Part shown: positions 11,476 through 21,430 of the stretch, piece after piece
Layout: every line of letters starts with the position of its first letter
Position numbering within the stretch: the first letter of the stretch is position 1
NCBI GenBank assembly: GCA_020850715.1
Contig: JADZED010000063.1
Location: forward strand, 1 to 57,249
Length of the DNA: 57,249 bases
Origin: Acidobacteriota bacterium
GTDB taxonomy: Bacteria; Acidobacteriota; Vicinamibacteria; Vicinamibacterales; CAVVIG01
Direction of reading: 5' to 3'
Position numbers and translations under genes: made by a program
Notes under the pieces: model-generated
The model's input: the letters and a program-made list of their open reading frames with translations, nothing else
Databases searched by the model: none
Told to the model about the DNA's origin: nothing

Positions 11476-12314
11476 TGTCCCGGACCACGGCCGACCCCCT
11501 GCCGCTCCGCGTCATCGAGCCGCGCGCCGGGTGGGCGCCGGTCGACTGGGCCGAGCTGTGGGAGTTCCGGGAGCTGCTCGGCTTCCTGGTATGGCGCGAC
11601 GTCAAGCTGCGCTACAAGCAGACGGTGCTGGGCGCGGTCTGGGCCGTCCTGCAGCCGGCTGCGACCATGTTGATGTTCACGCTGCTGTTCGGGCGATGGG
11701 CGAAGATGCCGTCCGACGGCCTGCCATATTCGGTCTTCGCGTTCGCGGGGCTGATTCCCTGGACCTTCTTCGCCAACGGTCTCTCCGGCGCGGCCTTCAG
11801 CCTCTCGGGCAATACCCACCTGATCAGCAAGGTCTACTTCCCGCGCCTGCTGATTGCGCTGTCGTCGCTCGGGACGGGACTGCTCGATCTGCTCGTCGCG
11901 CTCTCGGTCATGCTGGCGATGATGGTGTGGTTCGGCATTGCGCCGACAGCGCACCTGGCGGCGCTGCCGATCTTCGTGGCGCTCACGGCGGCGATGGCGT
12001 TCGGCATCGGGTCGGCGCTGGCGGCGATGTGCGCCCTCTATCGCGACGTCCGCTACGTGATTCCGCTCGTGGTCCAGCTCTGGATGTTCGCGTCACCCGT
12101 CATCTATCCGCTGGGTTTCGTTCCCGAAGGGTGGCGGTGGGCGTTCTATCTGAACCCGCTGGTCGGCGCCATCGACGGCTTCCGCTCGGCGCTGCTCGGC
12201 CTGCCGTTCAACTGGCCGGCCATCGCGGCAGCGTGGGCGGTGGCGATTGCGATCTGCGGCGCGGGGCTGTCGTACTTCCGCCGGGTTGAACGGCGGCTCG
12301 CCGACTTCATCTAG
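11475..12314 (+). CDS. ABC-2 type polysaccharide exporter permease, Wzm-like
   Basis: Integral membrane subunit of the ATP-driven exporter for lipid-linked polysaccharide. The 279 residues contain the family entry motif RDVKLRYKQTVLGAVWAVLQP, then about six membrane segments, and the typical ending SPVIYPLGFVPEGWRWAFYLNPLVG (read as two adjacent pieces). The GTG start at 11475 shares its first base with the last base of the preceding TAG, so the two genes are probably translationally coupled. The partner ATPase follows after a 100-base spacer that carries palindromes. Confidence 0.92.
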   Translation: MSRTTADPLPLRVIEPRAGWAPVDWAELWEFRELLGFLVWRDVKLRYKQTVLGAVWAVLQPAATMLMFTLLFGRWAKMPSDGLPYSVFAFAGLIPWTFFANGLSGAAFSLSGNTHLISKVYFPRLLIALSSLGTGLLDLLVALSVMLAMMVWFGIAPTAHLAALPIFVALTAAMAFGIGSALAAMCALYRDVRYVIPLVVQLWMFASPVIYPLGFVPEGWRWAFYLNPLVGAIDGFRSALLGLPFNWPAIAAAWAVAIAICGAGLSYFRRVERRLADFI

Positions 12315-12331
12315 GCCGTCTTCCCTTCGAT

Positions 12332-12374
12332 CTCGTGCAGACCTCGAGGTCTGCACGAGAGGGCCTGAAGGCCC
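12332..12374. repeat. Perfect 28-base palindrome followed by a 14-base hairpin
   Basis: CTCGTGCAGACCTC (12332-12345) is followed without spacer by its exact reverse complement (12346-12359). A second hairpin, GGGCCT-GA-AGGCCC, occupies 12361-12374. The unit sits between the wzm-like and wzt-like genes and resembles a REP-type extragenic palindrome. It may set the expression ratio of the two genes or be a neutral repeat. Confidence 0.75.
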
Positions 12375-12415
12375 TGCACGGCACCCCGTTCGAAGCGTCG
12401 GAGCAATCGATCCCT

Positions 12416-13689
<1,274 letters not shown>

Positions 13690-13690
<1 letters not shown>

Positions 13691-14556
13691 TGGGCCGCCG
13701 GCTCGCGTCGTGGGTCCCGCGCGCGCTCCAATCGGCGGAAGCGCGCGCGCACGCCCGCTGGATCGACCGGTGCGCCGCGGCCGATGCCGCGGATCGCGAG
13801 GCGTCGCCCTTCGTCTTTCCGCACCCGCTCGTCCGCTCGTTCGTGTACCACCCCGGAGACTATCTGTCGCGCCGGATCTTCCTCCACGACGACTTCGAGC
13901 GTGCCGAGCTGCGCTTCGCGATCGAATGGGCGCGGGACGGCGGGACGATCCTCGACGTCGGCGCCAACATCGGACTCTATACCGCCGCATGCGCCCAGGC
14001 CCCCGGCGCCCCCCGTCGCGTGATCGCGATCGAACCGGCACCCGAAACCTTCGCGCGGCTGCGTCTCACCTGCGAGCGCCTGGGCCTGCGCGACGTCGTG
14101 CTGGCGAATGTCGCCGCCGGCGCGCGCCGCGGAATCTCGCGGCTCATCTGCGAGCCGCACCGTCGAGACGTTCACCATCATCTTGCGGACGCTCGAGCGG
14201 GCGGGCCCGGCCAGGGGCTGCCGGTCGAAACGATGCCGCTCGACGAACTCTGCGGCGATCCCGCCGTGGTCGCTCTGGTGAAGATCGACGTCGAAGGGCA
14301 CGAGCCCGAAGTGCTGGCCGGTGCGCCGCGCATTCTCGCGAACGGCCGTGCGAGATTGATCGTCGAGGTGTTCCCCGCGGGGCTCCAGGCCGCCGGCGCG
14401 TCGCCCGACGACCTGTGGACGCACCTCCAGGCCACGCACGAATGCGTGGGCGTGCTGGCATCGGACGGCACCGAGCGGCGGGCGGTGCGGGAGAGCCTCG
14501 ACGCCGGCGGCCCCGAGGCGGTCGTCAACACGCTGTGGACGCCGCGGACGGCATGA
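13690..14556 (+). CDS. FkbM-family SAM methyltransferase
   Basis: A 288-residue methyltransferase with motif I ILDVGANIGLYTA and the FkbM hallmark VKIDVEGHEPEVLAGA. FkbM-type enzymes usually O-methylate sugars. The ATG at 13690 overlaps the stop of the Wzt-like gene (TGATG), so the enzyme is made together with the exporter. A methyltransferase next to a Wzt_C exporter could cap the chain and so define the export signal, as methylation does in some E. coli O-antigens; that role is inferred. Confidence 0.85.
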
Positions 14557-14599
14557 CGAGCGAGGCGCGCGAGACGCGCCGGCAGCGAGCCGATGCGCC

Positions 14600-15349
14600 A
14601 TGAGCTGGCCCATCCTCGACAGGGCGTTGGTACGCACGGGGCTGCTGCCCAGCTGCTACATGTGGCCCAACCCTTTCAAGATCGTCGAATTCCAGGCGCT
14701 GCTCGACGGCGTCCGGATTGCGCCGACCGATGCGATTCTCGACGTCGGCTGCGGCGGCGGGCCTCAGGCGTTCGTGCTCGCCAGGCGTGCGGGCCGCATC
14801 GTCGGCATCGATCCGGCGCCGAGCCAGATTGAAAGGGCCCGCCGTCTGGCGCGGACGTGGGCGCCCGGCCGCGACCTCGAGCTGCGCTGCACGACGATCG
14901 AACGGGCCGGATTCGCGCCGCGCACATTCGACAAGGTCTTCAGCTTCTCTGTGCTCGAACACATCCCCAACCGCGACGAGACGCTCGCTGTCATCGCCGA
15001 CGTCCTGAGGCCTGGCGGCGCGCTCATCTTCAGCTGTGACAGCATGGCCACGATGGCCGATCCCGCGCGGCGGGCGCGGCACCAGGCCGAGCACGCGGTG
15101 CTGACCTATTTCACGCCGCCCGAACTGCGGGGCATGCTCGAGGCTCGCGGGTTCGGCCAGATCCGGATCCGTCCGCTCTTCCGCAGCCCCTACGCGCTGC
15201 GGACGTTCGAGGCGGCGGTCGATCGCGGCCTTGGGTTTGGCCGCTACGCGAAGTTCCCGGCGCTTGCGCGCCTGAGGTTCGAGGAGTGGAGACACCGGCG
15301 CTGCGCCGACGGATTGTTCCTCCTCGTCCATGCGGTCAAGCAGCCCTAG
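14600..15349 (+). CDS. Class I SAM-dependent methyltransferase
   Basis: A soluble 249-residue methyltransferase with motif I ILDVGCGGGPQAFVL, an acidic residue at the end of strand 2 (GIDPAP), and motif IV-VI region KVFSFSVLEHIPN followed by VLRPGGALIFSCD. The fold is the methyltransferase-11 type; the substrate cannot be read from the sequence, but the location implies a sugar or lipid-linked oligosaccharide. It lies 43 bases after the FkbM gene, and the next glycosyltransferase gene overlaps its 3' end by 20 bases. Confidence 0.83.
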   Translation: MSWPILDRALVRTGLLPSCYMWPNPFKIVEFQALLDGVRIAPTDAILDVGCGGGPQAFVLARRAGRIVGIDPAPSQIERARRLARTWAPGRDLELRCTTIERAGFAPRTFDKVFSFSVLEHIPNRDETLAVIADVLRPGGALIFSCDSMATMADPARRARHQAEHAVLTYFTPPELRGMLEARGFGQIRIRPLFRSPYALRTFEAAVDRGLGFGRYAKFPALARLRFEEWRHRRCADGLFLLVHAVKQP

Positions 15350-16487
15350 CGATCCCGGCAATCGGCGCGCCCGGGATCGTTCACGAACCGTGTCTGCAAC
15401 TGCACCGGCCGCGGCGTTCGTCATTCCGCACCCATACGTCGACGCGCTGGCGTGCTTCCGCGAGCCGATCAAGGCGATGGCGGATGCGGGCTGGCGCATC
15501 GACCTGTACACGCTCGTCACCCCGTCACATCCCGCGCCGTTCTTCGGCCGCGCGCGCGTCCGCCTGATTCCGCTGGAGATGACGCGTACGGGCACCTTGC
15601 GGCTGCTGTCGCAGTTGATCGCGCGGCGACCCAGGTACCGCTGGATCGTCAGCGTGCCGCAATGGGGACTCTACGTCTCGAGCATCGCGAGCCGGATCGC
15701 GCATGTGCCGATCGCGTGCATCTCGGACGAACTGAAGGTGGAGGCGGAGGCGGAGACCGAGGCGCAGCGCCGCTGGAAGATCCGCGAGCGCCGCGCCCAC
15801 CGCCGTTGCCGCTGGACGATGGCGCTGACGGAGGCGCGCGCCGATTTCATCCGGGAGGAGAACCGGCTCGCCGCCGGCCATCCGATGGCCATCGTTCCCA
15901 ACGCGCCGCCCGGTCCTGCCCGGCGGCTCAGGAGCCGCTACTACCACGACGCGCTCGATCTGCCCGATGGCGCGCGGATCCTGCTGCACGCCGGCAGCCT
16001 GTGGTGGGGAACCGCCAACGCCCTGATCGCCTCGGCCCGGGAATGGACGTTCGACGCCGTGGTCGTCTTTCAGGGACGTCTGCCGTCGCAGGCCGAGGGG
16101 TGGCGCGACTCGGCACGGGTGCGGCTCGCGCCCGGCGTTCTCCCGGCCGCGTTGCTCGACCACGCCGTGTCGTCTGCGTCGATCGGGCTGGCGATGTACG
16201 ACACGACGATCGCCAACAACCGGCTGATGGGCGCCGCCTCCGGCAAGGTATGCCTGTATCTCAAGAACCGCCTGCCGGTGATCGCCACCCGGGGCTCGGA
16301 CCTCGAGTGGATCGAGCGTGAGGGTTGCGGCGTGTGCGTGGCATCGGTCGCGGAGATCCCGGCGGCGGCCGCCCGGATCTGGGGCGCCTACGACACCTAC
16401 GCCGATGCCGCGGCCCGCGTCTTCGACCGCGCGCTCGAATTCAACGGGCGGTTTCGCGCCGTCATGAACCTGTTGGAATCCGCCTAG
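15330..16487 (+). CDS. Glycosyltransferase, probable GT-B fold
   Basis: A 385-residue protein. The N-terminal half begins with a Rossmann strand (AAFVIPHPYVDALACFREPIK split at the proline), and the C-terminal half shows the GT-B order: ILLHAGSLWWGTAN, then VVFQGRL, then IGLAMYDT and the late SGKVCLYLKNRLPVIATRGSD segment typical of donor-binding domains. The exact family is not clear; it resembles GT4-like sugar transferases. The ATG at 15330 overlaps the previous gene; the GTG at 15390 (VSATAPAAAF) would remove a low-quality basic N-terminus and may be the true start. Confidence 0.75.
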   Translation: MRSSSPSDPGNRRARDRSRTVSATAPAAAFVIPHPYVDALACFREPIKAMADAGWRIDLYTLVTPSHPAPFFGRARVRLIPLEMTRTGTLRLLSQLIARRPRYRWIVSVPQWGLYVSSIASRIAHVPIACISDELKVEAEAETEAQRRWKIRERRAHRRCRWTMALTEARADFIREENRLAAGHPMAIVPNAPPGPARRLRSRYYHDALDLPDGARILLHAGSLWWGTANALIASAREWTFDAVVVFQGRLPSQAEGWRDSARVRLAPGVLPAALLDHAVSSASIGLAMYDTTIANNRLMGAASGKVCLYLKNRLPVIATRGSDLEWIEREGCGVCVASVAEIPAAAARIWGAYDTYADAAARVFDRALEFNGRFRAVMNLLESA

Positions 16488-16505
16488 CCCGATCGCACCC
16501 GACGC

Positions 16506-17453
16506 GTGCATCCGTCCGTCTCCATTCTCGTCCTGAACTACAACGGCCTGGCGCACCTGGACGACTGCCTGCGCTCGCTGCTGCGCGCCGCGTCGGCCTA
16601 CGCCGGCCCTTGCGCCGTGGTCTGCGTCGACAACCGGAGCACCGACGGCAGCCGCGCCTTCGTGCGCGAGCGGTATCGGTCGGTGGAGGTGATCGAGGCG
16701 CCGGCGAACGACTTCCTCTTCTCGCTCAACGCGGTCGTCGCCGCGCGCGAGGAAGAGATAGTCATCGTCGTGAACAACGACATGCGCTTCGACGAGAACT
16801 TCGTCGGCCCGCTGGCGGCGCATTTCGCGAACCCGGAGGTCTTCGCCGCGGGCGCGGCGATCTTCGACTGGGCCGGCGCGTCCCACACGGTCGGGCCGCG
16901 CTGCGCGCGGCTCCGCCAGTTCTGGTTCCACAAGTGGTGGCGCTGCGACCGGCAGCAGACCGCTCTCACGCTGGAGGCGTGCGGGGGCGCCGCGGCCTAC
17001 CGCCGCCCGATGTTCGTCGAGCTCGGCGGCTTCGATCCGCTGTTCCGCCCCGGCTACTACGAGGATCTCGATCTGTCCTACCGGGCCTGGGGCCGCGGCT
17101 GGTCGGTCGTCTACGAGCCGCGCAGCCGCGCGTACCACCGCGAGAGCGCGAGCATGCTCGCGCGCTTCGGCGACACGGCCAAGGCGCGCCTGCTGTACCG
17201 CAACCATCTGCTGTTCACGGTGAAGAACATCGGCGGCGCGGCGTTTCTCGCCGGCTTCTTTCTGTGCCTGCCTTACCGCGTCCTGAGCCCCCTGCTGCGC
17301 GGATACCAGGTACCGCTGCGCGGGTTCCTGCAGGCGCTGCCGAAGCTCCCCCTGGCGCTTCGCAAGCGGCTCGCGCGTGTCGATCCGCCTCCGGATCTGT
17401 CGCGGTTCGAGCAGGTGACGCCCCTTGCGGTCCCGCCCGTTGCCCGCGCATGA
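16506..17453 (+). CDS. Family 2 glycosyltransferase (rhamnosyltransferase-like)
   Basis: Inverting GT-A glycosyltransferase of 315 residues. It has the start VSILVLNYNGLAHL, the nucleotide-binding VVCVDNRSTDGS, the DxD equivalent VVNNDMRF, an acceptor segment with FDPLFRPGYYEDLDLSYRAW (the ED base motif), and C-terminal hydrophobic stretches. This pattern matches dTDP-rhamnose-type GT2 enzymes, though the donor is an inference. The start is GTG at 16506. The next gene starts inside its stop codon (ATGA). Confidence 0.9.
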   Translation: MHPSVSILVLNYNGLAHLDDCLRSLLRAASAYAGPCAVVCVDNRSTDGSRAFVRERYRSVEVIEAPANDFLFSLNAVVAAREEEIVIVVNNDMRFDENFVGPLAAHFANPEVFAAGAAIFDWAGASHTVGPRCARLRQFWFHKWWRCDRQQTALTLEACGGAAAYRRPMFVELGGFDPLFRPGYYEDLDLSYRAWGRGWSVVYEPRSRAYHRESASMLARFGDTAKARLLYRNHLLFTVKNIGGAAFLAGFFLCLPYRVLSPLLRGYQVPLRGFLQALPKLPLALRKRLARVDPPPDLSRFEQVTPLAVPPVARA

Positions 17454-18676
17454 CCGGGTCGACCGTGCCACCGCCCTCTCACGTCGCGCTGCTGACCACC
17501 GACTTCAGGCCGATGACCGGCGGCGTCGCCGACCACCTCCACCGTCTCGCCGAGGCCGTTGCCGCATCGGTCCCGCTGACGGTGTTGACGCCCGCAGCGC
17601 AGGCGCTCGGCGCAGGGACGCACCGGTACGGCGTGCAGCAGCTGCCCCAGGCGCCCGAACGCCGGCTGAACGGATCCGCCGCCGATCGCTGGCCTCCGCT
17701 GCGCCGCCTGCGGACCGGCGCCTATTTCCTGCAGCTCCACGGCTATGGCCGCAAGACCATCGCGCAAGTCGAATCACGGTGGGGGCCTGGCGCCGCCGTG
17801 CTGATCGGTCTCTGGGACATGGTCGCGCACGGGTGGTGCGCCGCCTGTCGCCGGGCGAACCTGCCGTATGTCCTGTTCGCGCACGGCGTCGAGATCACCG
17901 CGCCGCTCTACGGCGTTCTGCCGGCCTGGCGCACGGAGGATTTTCAGGCCGCGGCGCGTGTGGTCGGTAACAGCATTGCAACGGCGAAGCTGGCCGTCGA
18001 GCGGCTGTCGCTGCCGGCGCAGCCGGCCGTCGTGCATCCGTCGGTCGGCCCCCGTCCGGACGCGGATCGCATCGCGATGCGGGCAGCCGGGCTCCGGCGC
18101 GAGCTGGCGCTGGCCTCCGGCCCGGTGATCCTCAGCCTCGGGCGGCTCGTGCCGCGCAAGGGCTTCGATCTCGCGCTGCGCGCGGCGGCGGCGGTCGCCC
18201 CCGACCACCCGGACCTGACGTACGTGATCGGCGGCGACGGCCCGGAACGGCGGCGGCTGGAATCGCTGGCGCGCGATCTGGATCTGTCAGGTCGCGTGCG
18301 CTTTCCCGGCAACGTGGACGACCTGACGAAATGGGCCTTGTACGACCTCTGCGATCTCTTCGTGATGCCGAACCGGCTGCTCGGAGGCGCGGACTGGGAA
18401 GGCTTCGGCATCGTCTTTCTCGAGGCGGCCCTGGCGGGGCGTCCGTCGATTGCGGGGCAGACCGGGGGGGCTGCCGACGCCGTCGAGCACGGTGTCTCGG
18501 GGCTGCTCGTGGATCCGGAATCGCCGGAGGCGTTGGCGCGGGCGCTGCGGCAACTGCTGCAGGACCAACCGCTGCGAGATCGCCTCGGCCGTGCGGGCGC
18601 CGCGCGGGCGGCCAGCCGCTTCACGCCGTCGGCGTCGGCCGCGAGCCTGAGCCTGCAACTCGGGTGGAGCCGGTGA
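17450..18676 (+). CDS. Family 4 glycosyltransferase
   Basis: Retaining GT-B enzyme of 408 residues. N-terminal domain: VALLTTDFRPMTGGVADHLHR, the usual GG-containing opening. C-terminal domain: ILSLGRLVPRKGFDLAL, then VIGGDGPERRRLE, DLFVMPN, and EGFGIVFLEAALAGRPSIA, the E-x7-E motif of GT4. The ATG at 17450 overlaps the preceding stop. It adds one sugar to the repeat unit; donor and acceptor are unknown. Confidence 0.92.
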   Translation: MTGSTVPPPSHVALLTTDFRPMTGGVADHLHRLAEAVAASVPLTVLTPAAQALGAGTHRYGVQQLPQAPERRLNGSAADRWPPLRRLRTGAYFLQLHGYGRKTIAQVESRWGPGAAVLIGLWDMVAHGWCAACRRANLPYVLFAHGVEITAPLYGVLPAWRTEDFQAAARVVGNSIATAKLAVERLSLPAQPAVVHPSVGPRPDADRIAMRAAGLRRELALASGPVILSLGRLVPRKGFDLALRAAAAVAPDHPDLTYVIGGDGPERRRLESLARDLDLSGRVRFPGNVDDLTKWALYDLCDLFVMPNRLLGGADWEGFGIVFLEAALAGRPSIAGQTGGAADAVEHGVSGLLVDPESPEALARALRQLLQDQPLRDRLGRAGAARAASRFTPSASAASLSLQLGWSR

Positions 18677-18850
18677 ACCGTCCGGGTGATCTGTGAAGCG
18701 ACGGCGGCAGGACCGGTCGGCGAACAGCCCCACGCGGCGCCCGGCGAACCTCACGCGCCGCGCGCGTTGCCTGCGCGGCGGGTGGAACGGCCCTCTTCGC
18801 GACCATCCGCCGTGTTTCACGAGCGGCGGCAGCAGGCCGCCAGCCGCGTC

Positions 18851-19759
18851 ATGATCGCCCTGACGGCCTGCCCGGCGTGCGGGAGCAGAGCGTTCCGGCC
18901 ATTTGCCTTCACGGTAGAACCAGAGCGAAACGGCGCCATGCATTTCGCCCAATCGCGCTGCCGCGCCTGCGATCTCGTCTTCAGCAATCCGATGGCGGAC
19001 GACGAGGAGCTCGAACGCTACTACCGGACGAGGTACTACGAAGACCACGAGCGCGAGTACAACGCGCACAGCCCGGAGATTGCCCGTCTGATTCAGGAGC
19101 GGGTGGCTGCCGAGGTGCCGGGCCTGAGACGCTCGGTGCTGCCCTACGTGCAGGGCGGACGCTTCTTCGAGATTGGCGCCGGCTACGGGGCGCTGCTCGC
19201 TGCGGCCCGCGAGCTCGGCTTTTCGCCGGCCGGCATCGAGCCATCGGACGCAGCCGCGCGGATCGGGCGCGAGCTGCTCGGCCTCGACGACCTCCGGTCG
19301 GGCATGTTCAAGGCGAACGACTGGGCGGCCGCCTCCTGCGACGTGATCTACTCCTTCCAGGTGATCGAGCACGTGACGGATCTCCACGCATTCGCCGCCG
19401 GCACGTTTCGCATGCTGAAGCCCGGCGGACTGATGATCGTCGGCACCGAGAATCATCACAACATCTGGGTCGATGTGTGTCGCATGCGGAGCTGGCTCGA
19501 GGGACGGCGCCTGATGGAATTTCAGACCGCCGACCATCACACCTACTACTTCTCGGATCGGAGTCTCACCCGGCTCCTCGAGCAGCACGGCTTCCGGGTC
19601 GTGAAGTGCCTCGTGTACACACCGCCGCTGGCGGAGAAGCTGGCGCGTTCGCGCTTCCGCTCGGTCTTCTCGAAGCTGGCCTTCTACGCGCTGCACTATG
19701 CCGATGTCTGGACCGGCCGCGGCGGACGCGTCCTGGTGTGGTGCCGGAGACCCGCGTGA
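18851..19759 (+). CDS. SAM methyltransferase with N-terminal zinc ribbon
   Basis: The 302-residue protein opens with a zinc ribbon (CPACGSRAF near residue 8 and CRACDLVFSNP near 40), followed by a class I methyltransferase domain with FFEIGAGYGALLAAA and YSFQVIEHVTDLHAF, then FRMLKPGGLMIVGTE. This arrangement is common among sugar C- or O-methyltransferases in polysaccharide loci. The ATG at 18851 (MIALTACPACGS) is preferred; an ATG at 18686 would add 55 arginine- and proline-rich residues and fill the otherwise empty 174-base gap after the previous gene. Confidence 0.85.
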   Translation: MIALTACPACGSRAFRPFAFTVEPERNGAMHFAQSRCRACDLVFSNPMADDEELERYYRTRYYEDHEREYNAHSPEIARLIQERVAAEVPGLRRSVLPYVQGGRFFEIGAGYGALLAAARELGFSPAGIEPSDAAARIGRELLGLDDLRSGMFKANDWAAASCDVIYSFQVIEHVTDLHAFAAGTFRMLKPGGLMIVGTENHHNIWVDVCRMRSWLEGRRLMEFQTADHHTYYFSDRSLTRLLEQHGFRVVKCLVYTPPLAEKLARSRFRSVFSKLAFYALHYADVWTGRGGRVLVWCRRPA

Positions 19760-20673
19760 GCGTCGCCGCCCCGCTGAAGGCGGTCGCACGGGCGGTCGCG
19801 CCGACGCCGCTGCGCGCTGCCTGGGGGCGCTTCTACGGCGGCGTGAAGCTCGAACGCGCCCGGCGCGCATTCGATCGCGCCGGAGCCTCGCCGGCCGGCC
19901 CGCTCCCGGTGGCCGCGCTCGAGCAGCTCATGGCGCGTGCGTACCAGCCGCCCGATCCGGTCCGCTACGACCCGGAAGGGCTGGTGCTGCGATCGCGCGA
20001 GAAGATCGCGCAGATCGAACGGGTCGTCGACCTGGCGTCGATCGGTCGGGCGCTCGAGCTCGGGGCGTGGGACGGCATGGTGGCGGCGGCCTTGAAGATC
20101 CGCGGCGTCGCTGTCGCCGCGCTCGATGTGTCGATGGGGGGCGTCGACGCGCGCGCGCGCGCTGCAGGCGTCTCGTTCCTGCAGAGCGACGCCTGCGACA
20201 TCGCACTGGCCAGCGGATCGATCGACCTCGTCTATTCGTTCGCCTCCTTCGAGCACTTTCCGCGCCCGGATCGCTGCCTGTCGGAGATCGAGCGCGTGCT
20301 GCGGCCCGGCGGCTACGCGTTCCTCAACTTCGGTCCCCTGTACTTCTCGCCGTACGGCCGCCACGCCTACCGGCAGATCCCCGTGCCGTTCTGCCATCTG
20401 CTGTTCGACGAGCAGACGCTTCGCGACTGCGCCGCGCGCCGCGGCCTGCCGCACGACTGGCCATACGTGAACGGGTGGGGTCTCAGGCGGTACCGCGAGC
20501 TGTTCCGGACGATGTCGTACCGGCTCGCCACGCTCCGCTACGTCGAGCACTCGACGGGCGGTGTGGGCGTGGAGCTGATCGCGGCGCACCCTGCTCTGTT
20601 CCGGCATCTCAGCAGCGACTTCGACGAATTCCTGGTTCCGACGATCGACATTGCCCTCCAGAAGCGTCGCTAG
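19756..20673 (+). CDS. Class I SAM-dependent methyltransferase
   Basis: A 305-residue methyltransferase-11 type protein. An N-terminal helical extension of about 90 residues precedes the SAM domain with ALELGAWDGMVAAAL, VYSFASFEHFPRPDR and IERVLRPGGYAFLNFGP. The C-terminal part is rich in aromatic residues. Start GTG at 19756 overlaps the previous stop (GTGA). The substrate is unknown. Confidence 0.82.
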   Translation: MSVAAPLKAVARAVAPTPLRAAWGRFYGGVKLERARRAFDRAGASPAGPLPVAALEQLMARAYQPPDPVRYDPEGLVLRSREKIAQIERVVDLASIGRALELGAWDGMVAAALKIRGVAVAALDVSMGGVDARARAAGVSFLQSDACDIALASGSIDLVYSFASFEHFPRPDRCLSEIERVLRPGGYAFLNFGPLYFSPYGRHAYRQIPVPFCHLLFDEQTLRDCAARRGLPHDWPYVNGWGLRRYRELFRTMSYRLATLRYVEHSTGGVGVELIAAHPALFRHLSSDFDEFLVPTIDIALQKRR

Positions 20674-20719
20674 CGCGCCGTCGGCGCCGGATTGCCGCGC
20701 CGCACCCGCCGTTCCGCGA

Positions 20720-21430
20720 ATGGGGCGCCTGCACCCGCGTGCGGTCGCCTGCCGGGTGCAGAATGCCGCGCTCGGTACGATCGAGCGGGTCCGCCGCTTC
20801 GACGCGCGCACCTGCCCGTGCTGCGGCTGGCACGGGTTGCGCTTCCGGAGCTTTGCCGTGCTCGAGCGGATGCGGACCGGGGCGATCTGTCCGCGATGCG
20901 GCTCGTTCGAGCGGCACCGCGCGCTCGCCTCGTTCTATCCGCACTTCTTTGCCCGCCGCGGCATCCGGCCGGCGCGCGTGATCCACCTGGCGCCGGAGCC
21001 CTGCCTCGGACGGATCGTGGCCGCGCAGTGCGAGTTGTACGAGACGAGCGCGTACGGCGAAGCGTCGCCGGCGAATCTGCGCCTCGACATCACCTGCATG
21101 GATCTGCCTGACGACTCGTGCGATGCGTTGCTGCTCAATCACGTGCTCGACTGCATTCCCGACGACACCCCGGCGATTGCCGAGATGTATCGCGTGCTGC
21201 GCCCGGGCGGCCTCGTGCTCGCGGTGGTGACGTTCGAGCATGGGGCGCGGACGCGCGCGGTGCCGGTCGCGAGCAACTCGCTGTACCGCGTGTACGGCTC
21301 GGAGGATCTGTCGGAGCATTTCGCGCCCTTTGATGCCTCGTCCGTGAACGCCGCTGCGCACCTGTCTGCCGCCGCCCGGCACGCGATGGGCATTCCGGAG
21401 GTCGTAACCGTCGTGGCCCTGGAGCGATGA
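20720..21430 (+). CDS. SAM methyltransferase with CPxCG...CPRCGSxERHR zinc ribbon
   Basis: A 236-residue protein with two CxxC pairs (CPCCGW and ICPRCGSFERHRALA) followed by a shortened methyltransferase domain (VIHLAPEPCLGRIV, LLLNHVLDCIPDD, MYRVLRPGGLVLAVVT). The GSFERHR pattern with the CxxC pairs is a recognisable subgroup of putative methyltransferases in surface-glycan loci. The ATG at 20720 is preferred; an ATG at 20651 would overlap the previous gene and add poor sequence. Confidence 0.8.
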   Translation: MGRLHPRAVACRVQNAALGTIERVRRFDARTCPCCGWHGLRFRSFAVLERMRTGAICPRCGSFERHRALASFYPHFFARRGIRPARVIHLAPEPCLGRIVAAQCELYETSAYGEASPANLRLDITCMDLPDDSCDALLLNHVLDCIPDDTPAIAEMYRVLRPGGLVLAVVTFEHGARTRAVPVASNSLYRVYGSEDLSEHFAPFDASSVNAAAHLSAAARHAMGIPEVVTVVALER

